A stretch of DNA of 52,784 nucleotides from an uncultured Lachnospiraceae bacterium (GTDB lineage Bacteria; Bacillota; Clostridia; Lachnospirales; Lachnospiraceae). The notes under the pieces are model-generated. The model did not search any database and was not told the origin of the DNA. It saw only the letters and a program-made list of their open reading frames with translations. The stretch covers positions 1 to 52,784 of the forward strand of contig CANQSN010000007.1 of the NCBI GenBank assembly GCA_947626505.1, read 5' to 3'. Position numbers and translations under genes: made by a program. Below are positions 35,842 to 43,556 of this stretch, in pieces. Position 1 is the stretch's first letter; every line of letters begins with the position of its first letter.

Positions 35842-37053
35842 ATGATGGATTTAAAAGATTTTGAACGTGCGTATGAAACGGTGAAGGAGGTGGTTCGCCC
35901 TACTCATTTGATTAGAAGTGAATGTTTCTCAGAAGTTTCAGGCAATAATGTATATATAAAACCAGAGAATATGCAGCTTACCGGAGCTTATAAGATTAGA
36001 GGAGCATATTATAAGATTAATACAATGTCGGATGATGAGCGTGAAAAGGGGCTTATTACTGCTTCAGCGGGTAATCATGCGCAAGGGGTGGCGTATGCTG
36101 CCAGAGAATATGGGGTACGGGCTGTAATTGTAATGCCTACAACAACGCCCCTTATGAAGGTAAACCGTACAAAGGATTTGGGCGCGGAGGTCATTTTACA
36201 TGGAGACGTATATGATGATGCATGCGCCTATGCAATGGATATGGCGGAAAAGGAAGGGCTTACCTTTATTCACCCTTTTGACGATTTAGATGTGGCTACG
36301 GGGCAGGGTTCTATTGCTATGGAGATTATAAAAGACTTGCCGACAGTTGATTATATACTTGTTCCTATTGGAGGCGGAGGTTTGGCAACCGGCGTGTCCA
36401 CACTGGCAAAGCTTTTAAATCCAAAGATTAAGGTTATTGGCGTAGAGCCGGCGGGAGCCGCATGTATGTCTGCTTCCTTGGAGGCAGGTAAGGTAGTTAC
36501 TCTTGACGACGTCAACACAATTGCCGACGGTACTGCAGTAAAAACGCCGGGCGCCAACATTTTCCCATATATACAGAAGAATATAGACAGCATTATAAAG
36601 GTGCCGGATGAGGATTTGATTACAGCATTTCTTGACATGATGGAAAATCACAAAATGCTGGTGGAAAATTCAGGTTTATTGTCAGTCGCAGCGTTGAAGT
36701 ACCTTGATGCGGAGAATAAAAATGTAGTGTGCATACTAAGCGGAGGTAATATGGATGTTATTACATTTGCTTCTGTAGTACAGCATGGACTTATTATGAG
36801 GGAGAGGGTATTTACTATCTCCGTTTTGCTGCCGGATAAACCGGGTGAGCTTGTCAACGTATCAAAGGTAATTGCGAAGGAACAGGGTAATATTATTAAG
36901 CTTGAGCATAATCAGTTTGTAAGCATTAATAGAAATGCAGCGGTGGAGCTTGTTCTTACGATAGAGGCGTTTGGGCATGAGCATAAAACCCGTATTATAC
37001 AGGCGCTTCGCCATAAGGGTTACAGGCCTAAAGAGGTTACGCCGAAGCTGTAA
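35842..37053 (+). CDS. ilvA: Threonine ammonia-lyase
   Basis: PLP enzyme that deaminates threonine to 2-oxobutyrate. The 403 residues have the PLP lysine in TGAYKIRGAYYK (about 47-58), the tetraglycine phosphate loop PIGGGGLATG (about 174-183) and a single C-terminal ACT domain (about 325-403). The short form with one ACT domain resembles the catabolic/TdcB-like group more than the long biosynthetic IlvA with two. No other isoleucine gene is adjacent. AGGAGG precedes ATG 35842. The fold is certain; the choice of pathway (catabolism or isoleucine) is not. Confidence 0.92.
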   Translation: MMDLKDFERAYETVKEVVRPTHLIRSECFSEVSGNNVYIKPENMQLTGAYKIRGAYYKINTMSDDEREKGLITASAGNHAQGVAYAAREYGVRAVIVMPTTTPLMKVNRTKDLGAEVILHGDVYDDACAYAMDMAEKEGLTFIHPFDDLDVATGQGSIAMEIIKDLPTVDYILVPIGGGGLATGVSTLAKLLNPKIKVIGVEPAGAACMSASLEAGKVVTLDDVNTIADGTAVKTPGANIFPYIQKNIDSIIKVPDEDLITAFLDMMENHKMLVENSGLLSVAALKYLDAENKNVVCILSGGNMDVITFASVVQHGLIMRERVFTISVLLPDKPGELVNVSKVIAKEQGNIIKLEHNQFVSINRNAAVELVLTIEAFGHEHKTRIIQALRHKGYRPKEVTPKL

Positions 37054-37154
37054 ATTTATAATTAAGGGAATTTTTATAGTATAAGGTATATTATAACATA
37101 TAAATGTAGTATAATGAGTTATAGCAAATATAAAAATATGGAAGGAGTGTTTTT

Positions 37155-37505
37155 ATGGGATTTTTTGATACGGTGGTCGATACCGTCACTAACGCAGGCA
37201 GAGAGGTTGGAGATAAGGCTAAGGAGATTGCAGAGACAACTAAGATAAAAAACGAGATTGCGGCTGAGAAACGTAAGATTAAGGAGGAGTATGAGAAAAT
37301 CGGGCGTTTATATGTAAAAGAATTTAAGGACCGCCCCAATCCTCTTTTTGCGGAATCTGTCAATAAGATTGCCGCTTCTGAGAAGTTAATTGCAGATAAA
37401 GAGGCGGAGCTTGATGATGCGAAGGTGTTTAAGGTATGTCCTAACTGTGGAGCCGGAATGTCTGCCGACAGCAAATATTGCAGTAAATGCGGTCAGGAAG
37501 TATAG
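37155..37505 (+). CDS. Small zinc-ribbon protein
   Basis: A 116-residue cytoplasmic protein: an amphipathic helical N-terminal region (about 1-85) with alternating Lys/Glu, then a C-terminal double-CxxC zinc ribbon CPNCGAGMSADSKYCSKC (about 95-113). Similar small proteins are common in Firmicutes and uncharacterised. AAGGAG lies ahead of the ATG, a TATAAT at 37110-37115 may be its -10 box, and a terminator follows, so it is probably a single-gene unit. Confidence 0.72.
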   Translation: MGFFDTVVDTVTNAGREVGDKAKEIAETTKIKNEIAAEKRKIKEEYEKIGRLYVKEFKDRPNPLFAESVNKIAASEKLIADKEAELDDAKVFKVCPNCGAGMSADSKYCSKCGQEV

Positions 37506-37512
37506 CAAAAAG

Positions 37513-37544
37513 GCAAGGGTGGTGAGTCCTTGCTTTTTCTTTTT
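37513..37544 (+). terminator. Intrinsic terminator after the zinc-ribbon gene
   Basis: GCAAGG (37513-37518) pairs with CCTTGC (37528-37533) followed by TTTTTCTTTTT. It lies only a few bases before the binding site of the next gene. Confidence 0.8.
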
Positions 37545-37561
37545 ATGGCATGGAGGTTTTT

Positions 37562-38947
37562 ATGGTTCAGGTAACGGTTTATGATAAAAAACTGAAAAAA
37601 AGGGATATGGAGGCATTAGAGCAGGAAAATCTAATTCATACTTTAGGACGTTATGGAATTTATTTTGATGCTAACTGTGGAGGACACGCCCGTTGCCGGC
37701 AGTGCGAGGTATTAGTAAACGGAGTCAGAAGACGAGCATGTCAATGTATAGTTAAAGAGAAATGTACGGTAGTGCTTCCCTTTAGTTTTGATGATAAGAT
37801 GAATGCAGTAAAGGCGGATTCTAAGGAAGCTTCAAAGCATACGGACAATCAAAACAGCAACTGCGTCTGCGTGGATTTGGGGACGACCACCATTGGATTT
37901 GCGCTTGTTGACGAATACGGGCAGATTATTTCACAATATGGAGTAGAGAATTCCCAAAGGGCGTATGGCGCTGACGTTGCGTCGCGTATACAATATGCTT
38001 CCTCAAAAAAGGGACTTAATATTTTACGAGATACTGTTATTAAGGACATAAAAAACGGGATTGAAAAACTCTTAGAAACAATAGGGCGTAAGAAAGAGGA
38101 AATGGAGGTATATGTAAGCGGAAACACTGTTATGCTCCATATTTTAAATGGATTTTCTCCTGAAAGTATAGGACATTTTCCATTTACTCCAAAGCATAAG
38201 GAGGCTTTTTGCCACTATGTTGAAGGAATTGGAAATATCCATACGCTTCCTTCAGTGTCAGGATATATTGGCGCAGATGTTTTGGCTGGGGCATATTACT
38301 GCCGGCTGCAGCATAAGGAAAGACCTCATTTGTTACTGGATTTGGGAACAAATGGCGAGATGATTTTAGGGGATAGGAATCATGTTATGGCGGCGTCTGT
38401 TGCAGCAGGTCCGGCATTTGAGAAAATGACAAGAGGGGCGGAGGCTTTAAAGCTTTTGCACAGTTTACTAAAGTCCGGTAAGATTGACAGTCATGGAACG
38501 CTTAAAGATACAGTAAAGGCGGAGGCAGAGGAATTTAAGGCTTTGGATGAGGATAAAGAACAGACATGTACGGTTAAGATAAAACAGAAAAACGGATATA
38601 TAACTCAGGACAGTATAAGAGCTTTACAACTGGCTAAGGGCGCAGTGCGCGCCGGAATAGAGGTTTTGTGCCATCGTTTTGGCTGCGGCGAGGAGGATAT
38701 AGAGGAGGTTTATATAGCCGGAGGCTTCGGGTTTTATATGGATATGGAGGATGCATTTGCCCTTTCTATGCTGCCAAAGGAGTTTCGGGGCAAAACTAAG
38801 ACTATGGGGAATTTAAGCCTTCTTAGCAATGTGAAATGCTACAAATTTGAAAATGAGCTTAACTCTTTTGCAGAGCAGGTTATAAGTATTGATTTGGCAA
38901 ATGACGATAATTTTTCAAAATTGTATGTTAAGTATATGGATTTTTAG
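37562..38947 (+). CDS. Ferredoxin/ASKHA-domain protein (DUF4445, corrinoid-activation type)
   Basis: A 461-residue redox ATPase. The N-terminal 2Fe-2S ferredoxin-like domain has NCGGHARCRQC and a distal Cys pair (RRACQC) at about 35-65. The remainder is an ASKHA-fold domain with CVDLGTTTIGFALVD (about 101), LLDLGTNGEM (about 258) and VYIAGGFGF (about 383). This is the layout of RACo/RamA-type activators, which reduce the cobalt of corrinoid proteins at the expense of ATP. No methyltransferase or corrinoid protein is nearby, so the partner is unknown. The ATG at 37562 has GGAGG five bases upstream; the ATG 12 bases earlier overlaps that site. Confidence 0.8.
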   Translation: MVQVTVYDKKLKKRDMEALEQENLIHTLGRYGIYFDANCGGHARCRQCEVLVNGVRRRACQCIVKEKCTVVLPFSFDDKMNAVKADSKEASKHTDNQNSNCVCVDLGTTTIGFALVDEYGQIISQYGVENSQRAYGADVASRIQYASSKKGLNILRDTVIKDIKNGIEKLLETIGRKKEEMEVYVSGNTVMLHILNGFSPESIGHFPFTPKHKEAFCHYVEGIGNIHTLPSVSGYIGADVLAGAYYCRLQHKERPHLLLDLGTNGEMILGDRNHVMAASVAAGPAFEKMTRGAEALKLLHSLLKSGKIDSHGTLKDTVKAEAEEFKALDEDKEQTCTVKIKQKNGYITQDSIRALQLAKGAVRAGIEVLCHRFGCGEEDIEEVYIAGGFGFYMDMEDAFALSMLPKEFRGKTKTMGNLSLLSNVKCYKFENELNSFAEQVISIDLANDDNFSKLYVKYMDF

Positions 38948-38948
38948 C

Positions 38949-38977
38949 TTGACAAGTAAAGATACTTGCGTTACAAT
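38949..38977 (+). promoter_or_regulatory. Promoter of ylxM-ffh with palindrome
   Basis: TTGACA (38949-38954) and TACAAT (38972-38977), 17-base spacer, just after the previous stop codon. A CAAGTA-AAGA-TACTTG palindrome (38953-38968) overlaps the -35 and spacer, and CAAGTAAA recurs at 38987. Confidence 0.8.
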
Positions 38978-39092
38978 ACACCTCGGCAAGTAAATATCAT
39001 TAAACTAAGCGTGAAATGATTTGCTAAGTACAGCGAATACTTTATAGAAGTGTTCTTGTGATACTGTACAGGTGAGGAGTGTGTCTGCAAGA

Positions 39093-39482
39093 ATGGAAGC
39101 GGGTAAGGATGTAGGGCAGCTTGTTAAAAGAACTATGCTCTATGATTTTTATGGAGAATTGCTTACAGAACATCAGAGGAGAGTTTATGAGGATGTTGTT
39201 TGGAACGACTTCTCTCTCACAGAGATTGCAGAGGATGAAGGAATAAGCAGACAGGCTGTGTCCGACCTTGTTAAACGTATTAATAAGCTGCTTGACGGTT
39301 ATGAGGCTAGGCTTCATTTAGTGGAGAGGTTTGATAAGGTTAAGAAAAAGGTGAAGATGATTTCCGATAAGACAAAGGAGCTTAAGGAAGAATGTAGAAA
39401 AAGTGATTCTTCAACAGATATTTTAGATGACAGGTTTGATGATATAAAGAAATTAGCGGATTCGATTTTAGAGGATTTTTAA
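39093..39482 (+). CDS. ylxM: YlxM-family helix-turn-helix protein
   Basis: Predicted 129-residue protein of the YlxM/p13 family (UPF0122), almost always encoded just before ffh. The LYDFYGELLTEHQRRVYED start and the sigma-70 region 4-like helix-turn-helix LTEIAEDEGISRQAVSDLVKR (about 45-66) are diagnostic; the C-terminal third is a lysine/glutamate coiled coil. I took ATG 39093; GTG codons at 39072 and 39081 are possible but have worse binding-site spacing. In mycoplasma the protein was proposed to influence SRP. Confidence 0.85.
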   Translation: MEAGKDVGQLVKRTMLYDFYGELLTEHQRRVYEDVVWNDFSLTEIAEDEGISRQAVSDLVKRINKLLDGYEARLHLVERFDKVKKKVKMISDKTKELKEECRKSDSSTDILDDRFDDIKKLADSILEDF

Positions 39483-39560
39483 ATAGCATAAAGCTTTCTT
39501 TATATTTAGATTAGTTGAAGCAGGTTTTAATTATAGAACATATTGTTTTAGGAGAAGAAT

Positions 39561-40970
39561 ATGGCGTTTGAGAGTTTATCAGACAAACTTCAAAATGTAT
39601 TTAAGAACCTTAGAAGCAAGGGACGTTTAACAGAGGCAGATGTTAAAGAGGCTATGAAAGAAGTTAAACGCGCATTGCTGGAGGCGGATGTAAACTTCAA
39701 GGTTGTTAAGCAATTTATTAATTCTGTCAGCGAGAGAGCTGTCGGACAGGAAGTGCTTAACGGTTTGAATCCGGCGCACATGGTAATTAAGATTGTTAAG
39801 GAGGAGATGGACAGCCTGATGGGTTCCGAAACCACAGAGCTTACAATGCTTCCAAGCAATGAGATTACAACAATTATGATGTGCGGATTACAGGGCGCAG
39901 GTAAGACTACCACTGCCGCAAAGCTTGCAGGACAGCTAAAGAAAAAAGGCAAAAGCCCGCTTTTGGTTGCCTGTGATATTTACCGTCCCGCCGCTATTAA
40001 ACAGCTTCAGGTAAATGGGGAAAAGCAGGGCGTTCCTGTATTTACAATGGGAGATAAGAATAAGCCTTTAGATATTGTAAAGGCAGCTATGGAACATGCG
40101 GGTAAGAATGGCAATAACATAGTGATTATAGATACTGCCGGACGTTTGCATATAGATGAAGAAATGATGGCGGAGCTTTCAGATATTCAGAATAATGTTG
40201 TTATAACTAACAAGGTGCTTACGGTTGACGCCATGACCGGACAGGATGCGGTAAATGTAGCAAAAAGCTTTGATGAGCAGATTGGAATAGATGGAGTTAT
40301 TTTAACAAAGCTTGATGGAGACACAAGAGGCGGCGCAGCCCTCTCCATTAGGGCTGTTACCGGAAAGCCTATTTTATATATAGGTATGGGAGAAAAGCTT
40401 GACGACTTGGAACAGTTTTATCCGAGCCGGATGGCAAGCCGCATCTTGGGAATGGGAGACGTGGAAACTCTTATTGAGAAGGCGCAGAATGCCATTGACG
40501 AGGAGGCTGCAAATAAGCTTGAAGAAAAGATGAAGAGCAAGCAGGGATTCGGCTTTGACGATTACTTGCTTGCTATGGAGCAGATGAACCAGATGGGAGG
40601 CATTTCTTCAATGCTGTCCATGATGCCGGGGATAGGTAATCAAATGGGCAACATGGATATTGACGACAGCGTTATGAACAGGCCAAAGGCAATAATACTA
40701 AGTATGACGCCGCAGGAAAGGGAGAATCCCGATATAATCAATCCTTCAAGAAAGCGCAGGATTGCCGGCGGAGCGGGGGTAGATGTGTCAGAGGTCAACC
40801 GCATGATAAAGCAGTTTGAGCAGACTAAGAAAATGATGAAGCAGATGGGGCTTACAGGCAGCAGAGGAGGCTCAAAGAAAAGACGCAGAAAGGGCGGCAT
40901 GAGTATACCGGGAATGGGGCCTATGGGAGGTATGTCGGGATTTGGAAAAGGCACGAAGTTTCCGTTTTAA
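39561..40970 (+). CDS. ffh: Signal recognition particle protein Ffh
   Basis: SRP54 GTPase of 469 residues. The NG domain shows GLQGAGKTTTAAKLAG (about 110), DIYRPAAIKQLQ, DTAGR (about 191) and TKLDGDTRGG (about 250). The methionine-rich M domain (about 310-440), which binds 4.5S RNA and signal peptides, ends in a basic Gly/Met tail (KKRRRKGG). Follows ylxM and precedes rpsP, the normal order. The SRP RNA gene is not in the window. Confidence 0.97.
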   Translation: MAFESLSDKLQNVFKNLRSKGRLTEADVKEAMKEVKRALLEADVNFKVVKQFINSVSERAVGQEVLNGLNPAHMVIKIVKEEMDSLMGSETTELTMLPSNEITTIMMCGLQGAGKTTTAAKLAGQLKKKGKSPLLVACDIYRPAAIKQLQVNGEKQGVPVFTMGDKNKPLDIVKAAMEHAGKNGNNIVIIDTAGRLHIDEEMMAELSDIQNNVVITNKVLTVDAMTGQDAVNVAKSFDEQIGIDGVILTKLDGDTRGGAALSIRAVTGKPILYIGMGEKLDDLEQFYPSRMASRILGMGDVETLIEKAQNAIDEEAANKLEEKMKSKQGFGFDDYLLAMEQMNQMGGISSMLSMMPGIGNQMGNMDIDDSVMNRPKAIILSMTPQERENPDIINPSRKRRIAGGAGVDVSEVNRMIKQFEQTKKMMKQMGLTGSRGGSKKRRRKGGMSIPGMGPMGGMSGFGKGTKFPF

Positions 40971-41048
40971 CAGTATTTGCTTATAAGATGCAATGCATTT
41001 TATATAAATTATATTACAAGAATTATATTATAAGGAGGTGAAGGTCAA

Positions 41049-41291
41049 ATGGTAAAGATTCGTTTAAAAAGGATGGGCAAGAAGAAGGCGCCTTTTTATA
41101 GAGTTATTGTAGCTGATGCAAGATCACCGAGGGATGGACGTTTTATTGAGGAGATTGGTACTTATGATCCAAACACAGAGCCAAGTACTGTTAAGATTGA
41201 TGCGGACGCTGCAAAGAAGTGGCTTAATAACGGAGCGCAGCCTACAGATACAGTAGCAAAGTTATTAAAGCATGCTGGTATTGAGAAGTAG
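41049..41291 (+). CDS. rpsP: 30S ribosomal protein S16
   Basis: An 80-residue bS16. It has the characteristic start [19 protein letters not shown] and the [14 protein letters not shown] motif. AAGGAGG lies 12 bases upstream of the ATG. Confidence 0.98.
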   Translation: MVKIRLKRMGKKKAPFYRVIVADARSPRDGRFIEEIGTYDPNTEPSTVKIDADAAKKWLNNGAQPTDTVAKLLKHAGIEK

Positions 41292-41325
41292 TTTAGTCCG
41301 ATTGGACAGAATATGGAGGGATAAT

Positions 41326-41556
41326 ATGAAGGAATTAGTAGAAGTAATTGCCAAATCCCTAGTAGATCATCCGGAAGAAGTTTCTGTTGCTGAGGAGGAA
41401 TCAGATAACGCAATCACAGTAACATTAAAAGTGGCGGCAGACGATATGGGAAAGGTCATTGGTAAGCAGGGGCGTATTGCCAAGTCTATCCGTACCGTTG
41501 TGAAAGCAGCAGCTTCCAAGATTGACAAGAAGGTTATTGTGGATATTCTACAGTAA
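41326..41556 (+). CDS. khpA: KH-domain RNA-binding protein KhpA
   Basis: A 76-residue single KH domain protein of the YlqC/KhpA family, with the GKVIGKQGRIAKSIRTVVKAAA loop containing the GxxG signature. In Firmicutes KhpA forms a complex with KhpB (Jag/EloR) and affects cell elongation; khpB is not in the window. ATG 41326 has GGAGG seven bases upstream. A terminator follows before rimM. Confidence 0.93.
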   Translation: MKELVEVIAKSLVDHPEEVSVAEEESDNAITVTLKVAADDMGKVIGKQGRIAKSIRTVVKAAASKIDKKVIVDILQ

Positions 41557-41563
41557 AAGATTG

Positions 41564-41589
41564 GTGCCGCATAAAGCGGCACTTTTTTT
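41564..41589 (+). terminator. Internal terminator or attenuator between khpA and rimM
   Basis: GTGCCGC (41564-41570) pairs with GCGGCAC (41576-41582) and is followed by seven Ts. rimM starts 15 bases later with its own AAGGAG, so this probably lowers downstream expression rather than ending the operon. Confidence 0.85.
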
Positions 41590-41603
41590 ATAAGGAGTGT
41601 ATT

Positions 41604-42152
41604 ATGGAACAGGAATTTAAGGTTGGGGAGATTGCAAATACCCATGGAATCCGCGGCGAGGTAAAGGTATATCCCACTACAAGCGATATAGCAAGGTTTA
41701 AAAAGCTTAAGGAATGCATTTTGGATACAGGAAAAGAGAGGATGGTTTTGCATGTGCAGAGCTGTAAATTCTTTAAGCAATTTGCAATTTTAAAGTTTAA
41801 GGAATTTGATAATATTAATGAAGTGGAAAAATACAAGCATTGCGGGCTCTATGTGGAGCGCAAAAATGCAGTAAAGCTTGAAAAGGACGAATACTATATT
41901 GCGGATTTGATTGGTATGGAGGTATTTGATGAGGAAAATCGCAGAATGGGAAGTCTTGAGGACGTTATTCAAACCGGAGCAAATGACGTTTATGTAGTTA
42001 AGCTCGCAGAGGAGTATAAGAAAGCTTTGGGAACTGATAAGGAGCTCCCGAAAGAGGTTCTTGTACCGGCGTTAAAGCAGTGCGTGCTGGAGTTAAACAT
42101 TGAGGAAGCAACTATGAAGCTAAAATTGCTTGACGGTTTGCTTGAACTGTAA
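41604..42152 (+). CDS. rimM: Ribosome maturation factor RimM
   Basis: A 182-residue protein needed for 16S rRNA processing and 30S assembly. The N-terminal RimM domain starts KVGEIANTHGIRGEVKV, and a C-terminal PRC-barrel (about 95-175) includes YYIADLIGMEV and EVLVPALKQCV. Position between rpsP/khpA and trmD is standard. Confidence 0.96.
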   Translation: MEQEFKVGEIANTHGIRGEVKVYPTTSDIARFKKLKECILDTGKERMVLHVQSCKFFKQFAILKFKEFDNINEVEKYKHCGLYVERKNAVKLEKDEYYIADLIGMEVFDEENRRMGSLEDVIQTGANDVYVVKLAEEYKKALGTDKELPKEVLVPALKQCVLELNIEEATMKLKLLDGLLEL

Positions 42153-42205
42153 ATTTCAGATTTGCGGGTTAATGAAGCGCTTATCAGTATAAGAGGTAAA
42201 ATGAT

Positions 42206-42952
42206 ATGAATTATTATATACTTACGTTGTTTCCTGAGATGGTTATGAGCGGACTTAATACAAGCATCATTGGAAGGGGAATAAAAAACGGGCACATTAG
42301 TATAGAGGCTATAAATATTAGGGATTATGCGACAAATAAGCATGGGACGGTGGACGATTATCCTTATGGCGGCGGCGCGGGAATGGTTATGCAGGCAGAG
42401 CCAATATATTTGGCGTATGAGGCGCTTAGGCAGAGGATAGGCAGTAAGAAACCAAGAGTGATTTATCTGACTCCTCAGGGGAAGACATTTTCACAGGGAA
42501 TGGCGGCGGAATATGCAAAGGAGGAGGAATTGATTTTTCTCTGCGGACACTATGAGGGGGTAGACCAGCGCATTCTTGATATGATTGTGACTGACGAGGT
42601 ATCTATTGGAGATTATGTGCTGACCGGAGGAGAACTGCCGGCAATGGTTATGATTGATACAATTTCCCGTTTAGTGTCGGGCGTATTAAACAATGATGAT
42701 TCGGCAGTATTTGAATCTTTTCATTCCAATTTATTGGAATATCCGCAATATACAAGACCTGCTGAGTTTATGGGGCGTAAGGTGCCGGACGTTTTATTGA
42801 GCGGAGATCATGCAAAGGTAGAGCAGTGGCGTTATGAAGAATCCTTAAGAATAACTAAGGAAAGGCGTCCTGATTTGCTTGAATTATCTGCCGGAGAGCG
42901 GGAAAATGCGTGGATTGGTACTGCCGATAAGCAGAGGCAGCAGGAAATGTAA
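42206..42952 (+). CDS. trmD: tRNA (guanine(37)-N(1))-methyltransferase
   Basis: A 248-residue SPOUT methyltransferase that makes m1G37 and prevents frameshifting. The knotted-fold motifs YGGGAGMVMQAEP (about 54), CGHYEGVDQRI (about 113) and SIGDYVLTGGELPAMVMID (about 132) are present. The gene starts 54 bases after rimM and is followed by a promoter for rplS. Confidence 0.97.
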   Translation: MNYYILTLFPEMVMSGLNTSIIGRGIKNGHISIEAINIRDYATNKHGTVDDYPYGGGAGMVMQAEPIYLAYEALRQRIGSKKPRVIYLTPQGKTFSQGMAAEYAKEEELIFLCGHYEGVDQRILDMIVTDEVSIGDYVLTGGELPAMVMIDTISRLVSGVLNNDDSAVFESFHSNLLEYPQYTRPAEFMGRKVPDVLLSGDHAKVEQWRYEESLRITKERRPDLLELSAGERENAWIGTADKQRQQEM

Positions 42953-42971
42953 CGTAAATGCAACAAACTGC

Positions 42972-43000
42972 TTGCATTTTGGGAAATTTTGTGGTATGCT
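42972..43000 (+). promoter_or_regulatory. Promoter of rplS
   Basis: TTGCAT (42972-42977) and TATGCT (42995-43000), 17-base spacer. It gives rplS a private transcript with an approximately 78-base structured leader. Confidence 0.6.
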
Positions 43001-43024
43001 ATCGAAGCTGTGTATTGAAATGTT

Positions 43025-43060
43025 GATGGTCCTCTGTCGCAAATATGCGTTAAGAACATC
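43025..43060 (+). promoter_or_regulatory. Candidate ribosomal-protein L19 leader
   Basis: The rplS leader can fold with an outer GATG/CATC pairing (43025-43028 with 43057-43060) and an inner CGCA-AATA-TGCG hairpin (43038-43049). L19 leaders are known in Firmicutes, but I cannot confirm this one matches the published consensus. Confidence 0.4.
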
Positions 43061-43084
43061 GAAAAATGTATAGGAGGTATACAC

Positions 43085-43432
43085 ATGAACGATATTATTA
43101 AAGCTATTGAAGCAGAGCAGTTGAAGTCAGAGGTTGACGATTTCAGAGTTGGCGATACGGTTAAGGTTTATGCAAAGGTAAAAGAGGGAAACCGCGAGAG
43201 AACTCAGGTATTTGAGGGAACCGTATTAAAGAGACAGGGCGGAAGCTCAAGAGAGACATTTACAGTACGTAAACTGTCTAATGGCGTGGGAGTAGAGAAG
43301 ACATGGCCGTTACATTCTCCGATTGTAGAGAAGATTGAAGTTGTCCGTCATGGTAAGGTTCGACGCGCTAAGTTGAATTACCTGCGTCAGCGTATAGGTA
43401 AGTCAGCTAAGGTTAAGGAATTAGTAAAATAA
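43085..43432 (+). CDS. rplS: 50S ribosomal protein L19
   Basis: A 115-residue bL19 with [26 protein letters not shown] and the conserved [12 protein letters not shown]-terminal segment. AGGAGG precedes the ATG and a strong bidirectional terminator follows 14 bases after the stop. Confidence 0.98.
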   Translation: MNDIIKAIEAEQLKSEVDDFRVGDTVKVYAKVKEGNRERTQVFEGTVLKRQGGSSRETFTVRKLSNGVGVEKTWPLHSPIVEKIEVVRHGKVRRAKLNYLRQRIGKSAKVKELVK

Positions 43433-43442
43433 TAATAACCTC

Positions 43443-43480
43443 AAAAAATAATGCCGCGCTTGTGCGGCATTATTTTTTTA
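43443..43480. terminator. Bidirectional terminator between rplS and the flippase gene
   Basis: An 11-bp perfect stem AATAATGCCGC/GCGGCATTATT with a 6-base loop, followed by seven Ts on the + strand and preceded by As that give Ts on the - strand. Confidence 0.92.
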
Positions 43481-43556
43481 TACTGCAAGACGTTAAAAGT
43501 CCTTCAATGCGTCAGTATACGCGCTTGTGCGGTATTATTTTTCACCCCACAAGACG
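43455..43556. repeat. Imperfect direct repeat of the terminator arm
   Basis: CGCGCTTGTGCGGCATTATT (from 43455) recurs with one change from 43520, and both copies are followed within 20 bases by CAAGACG. The second copy lacks the left stem arm and runs into the 3' end of the flippase gene. Confidence 0.6.

Noticed and set aside
40971-41048. Promoter in front of rpsP
   Set aside because: TTGCTT with a TATATA 18 bases later is possible, but the region is so AT-rich that several equally weak matches exist.
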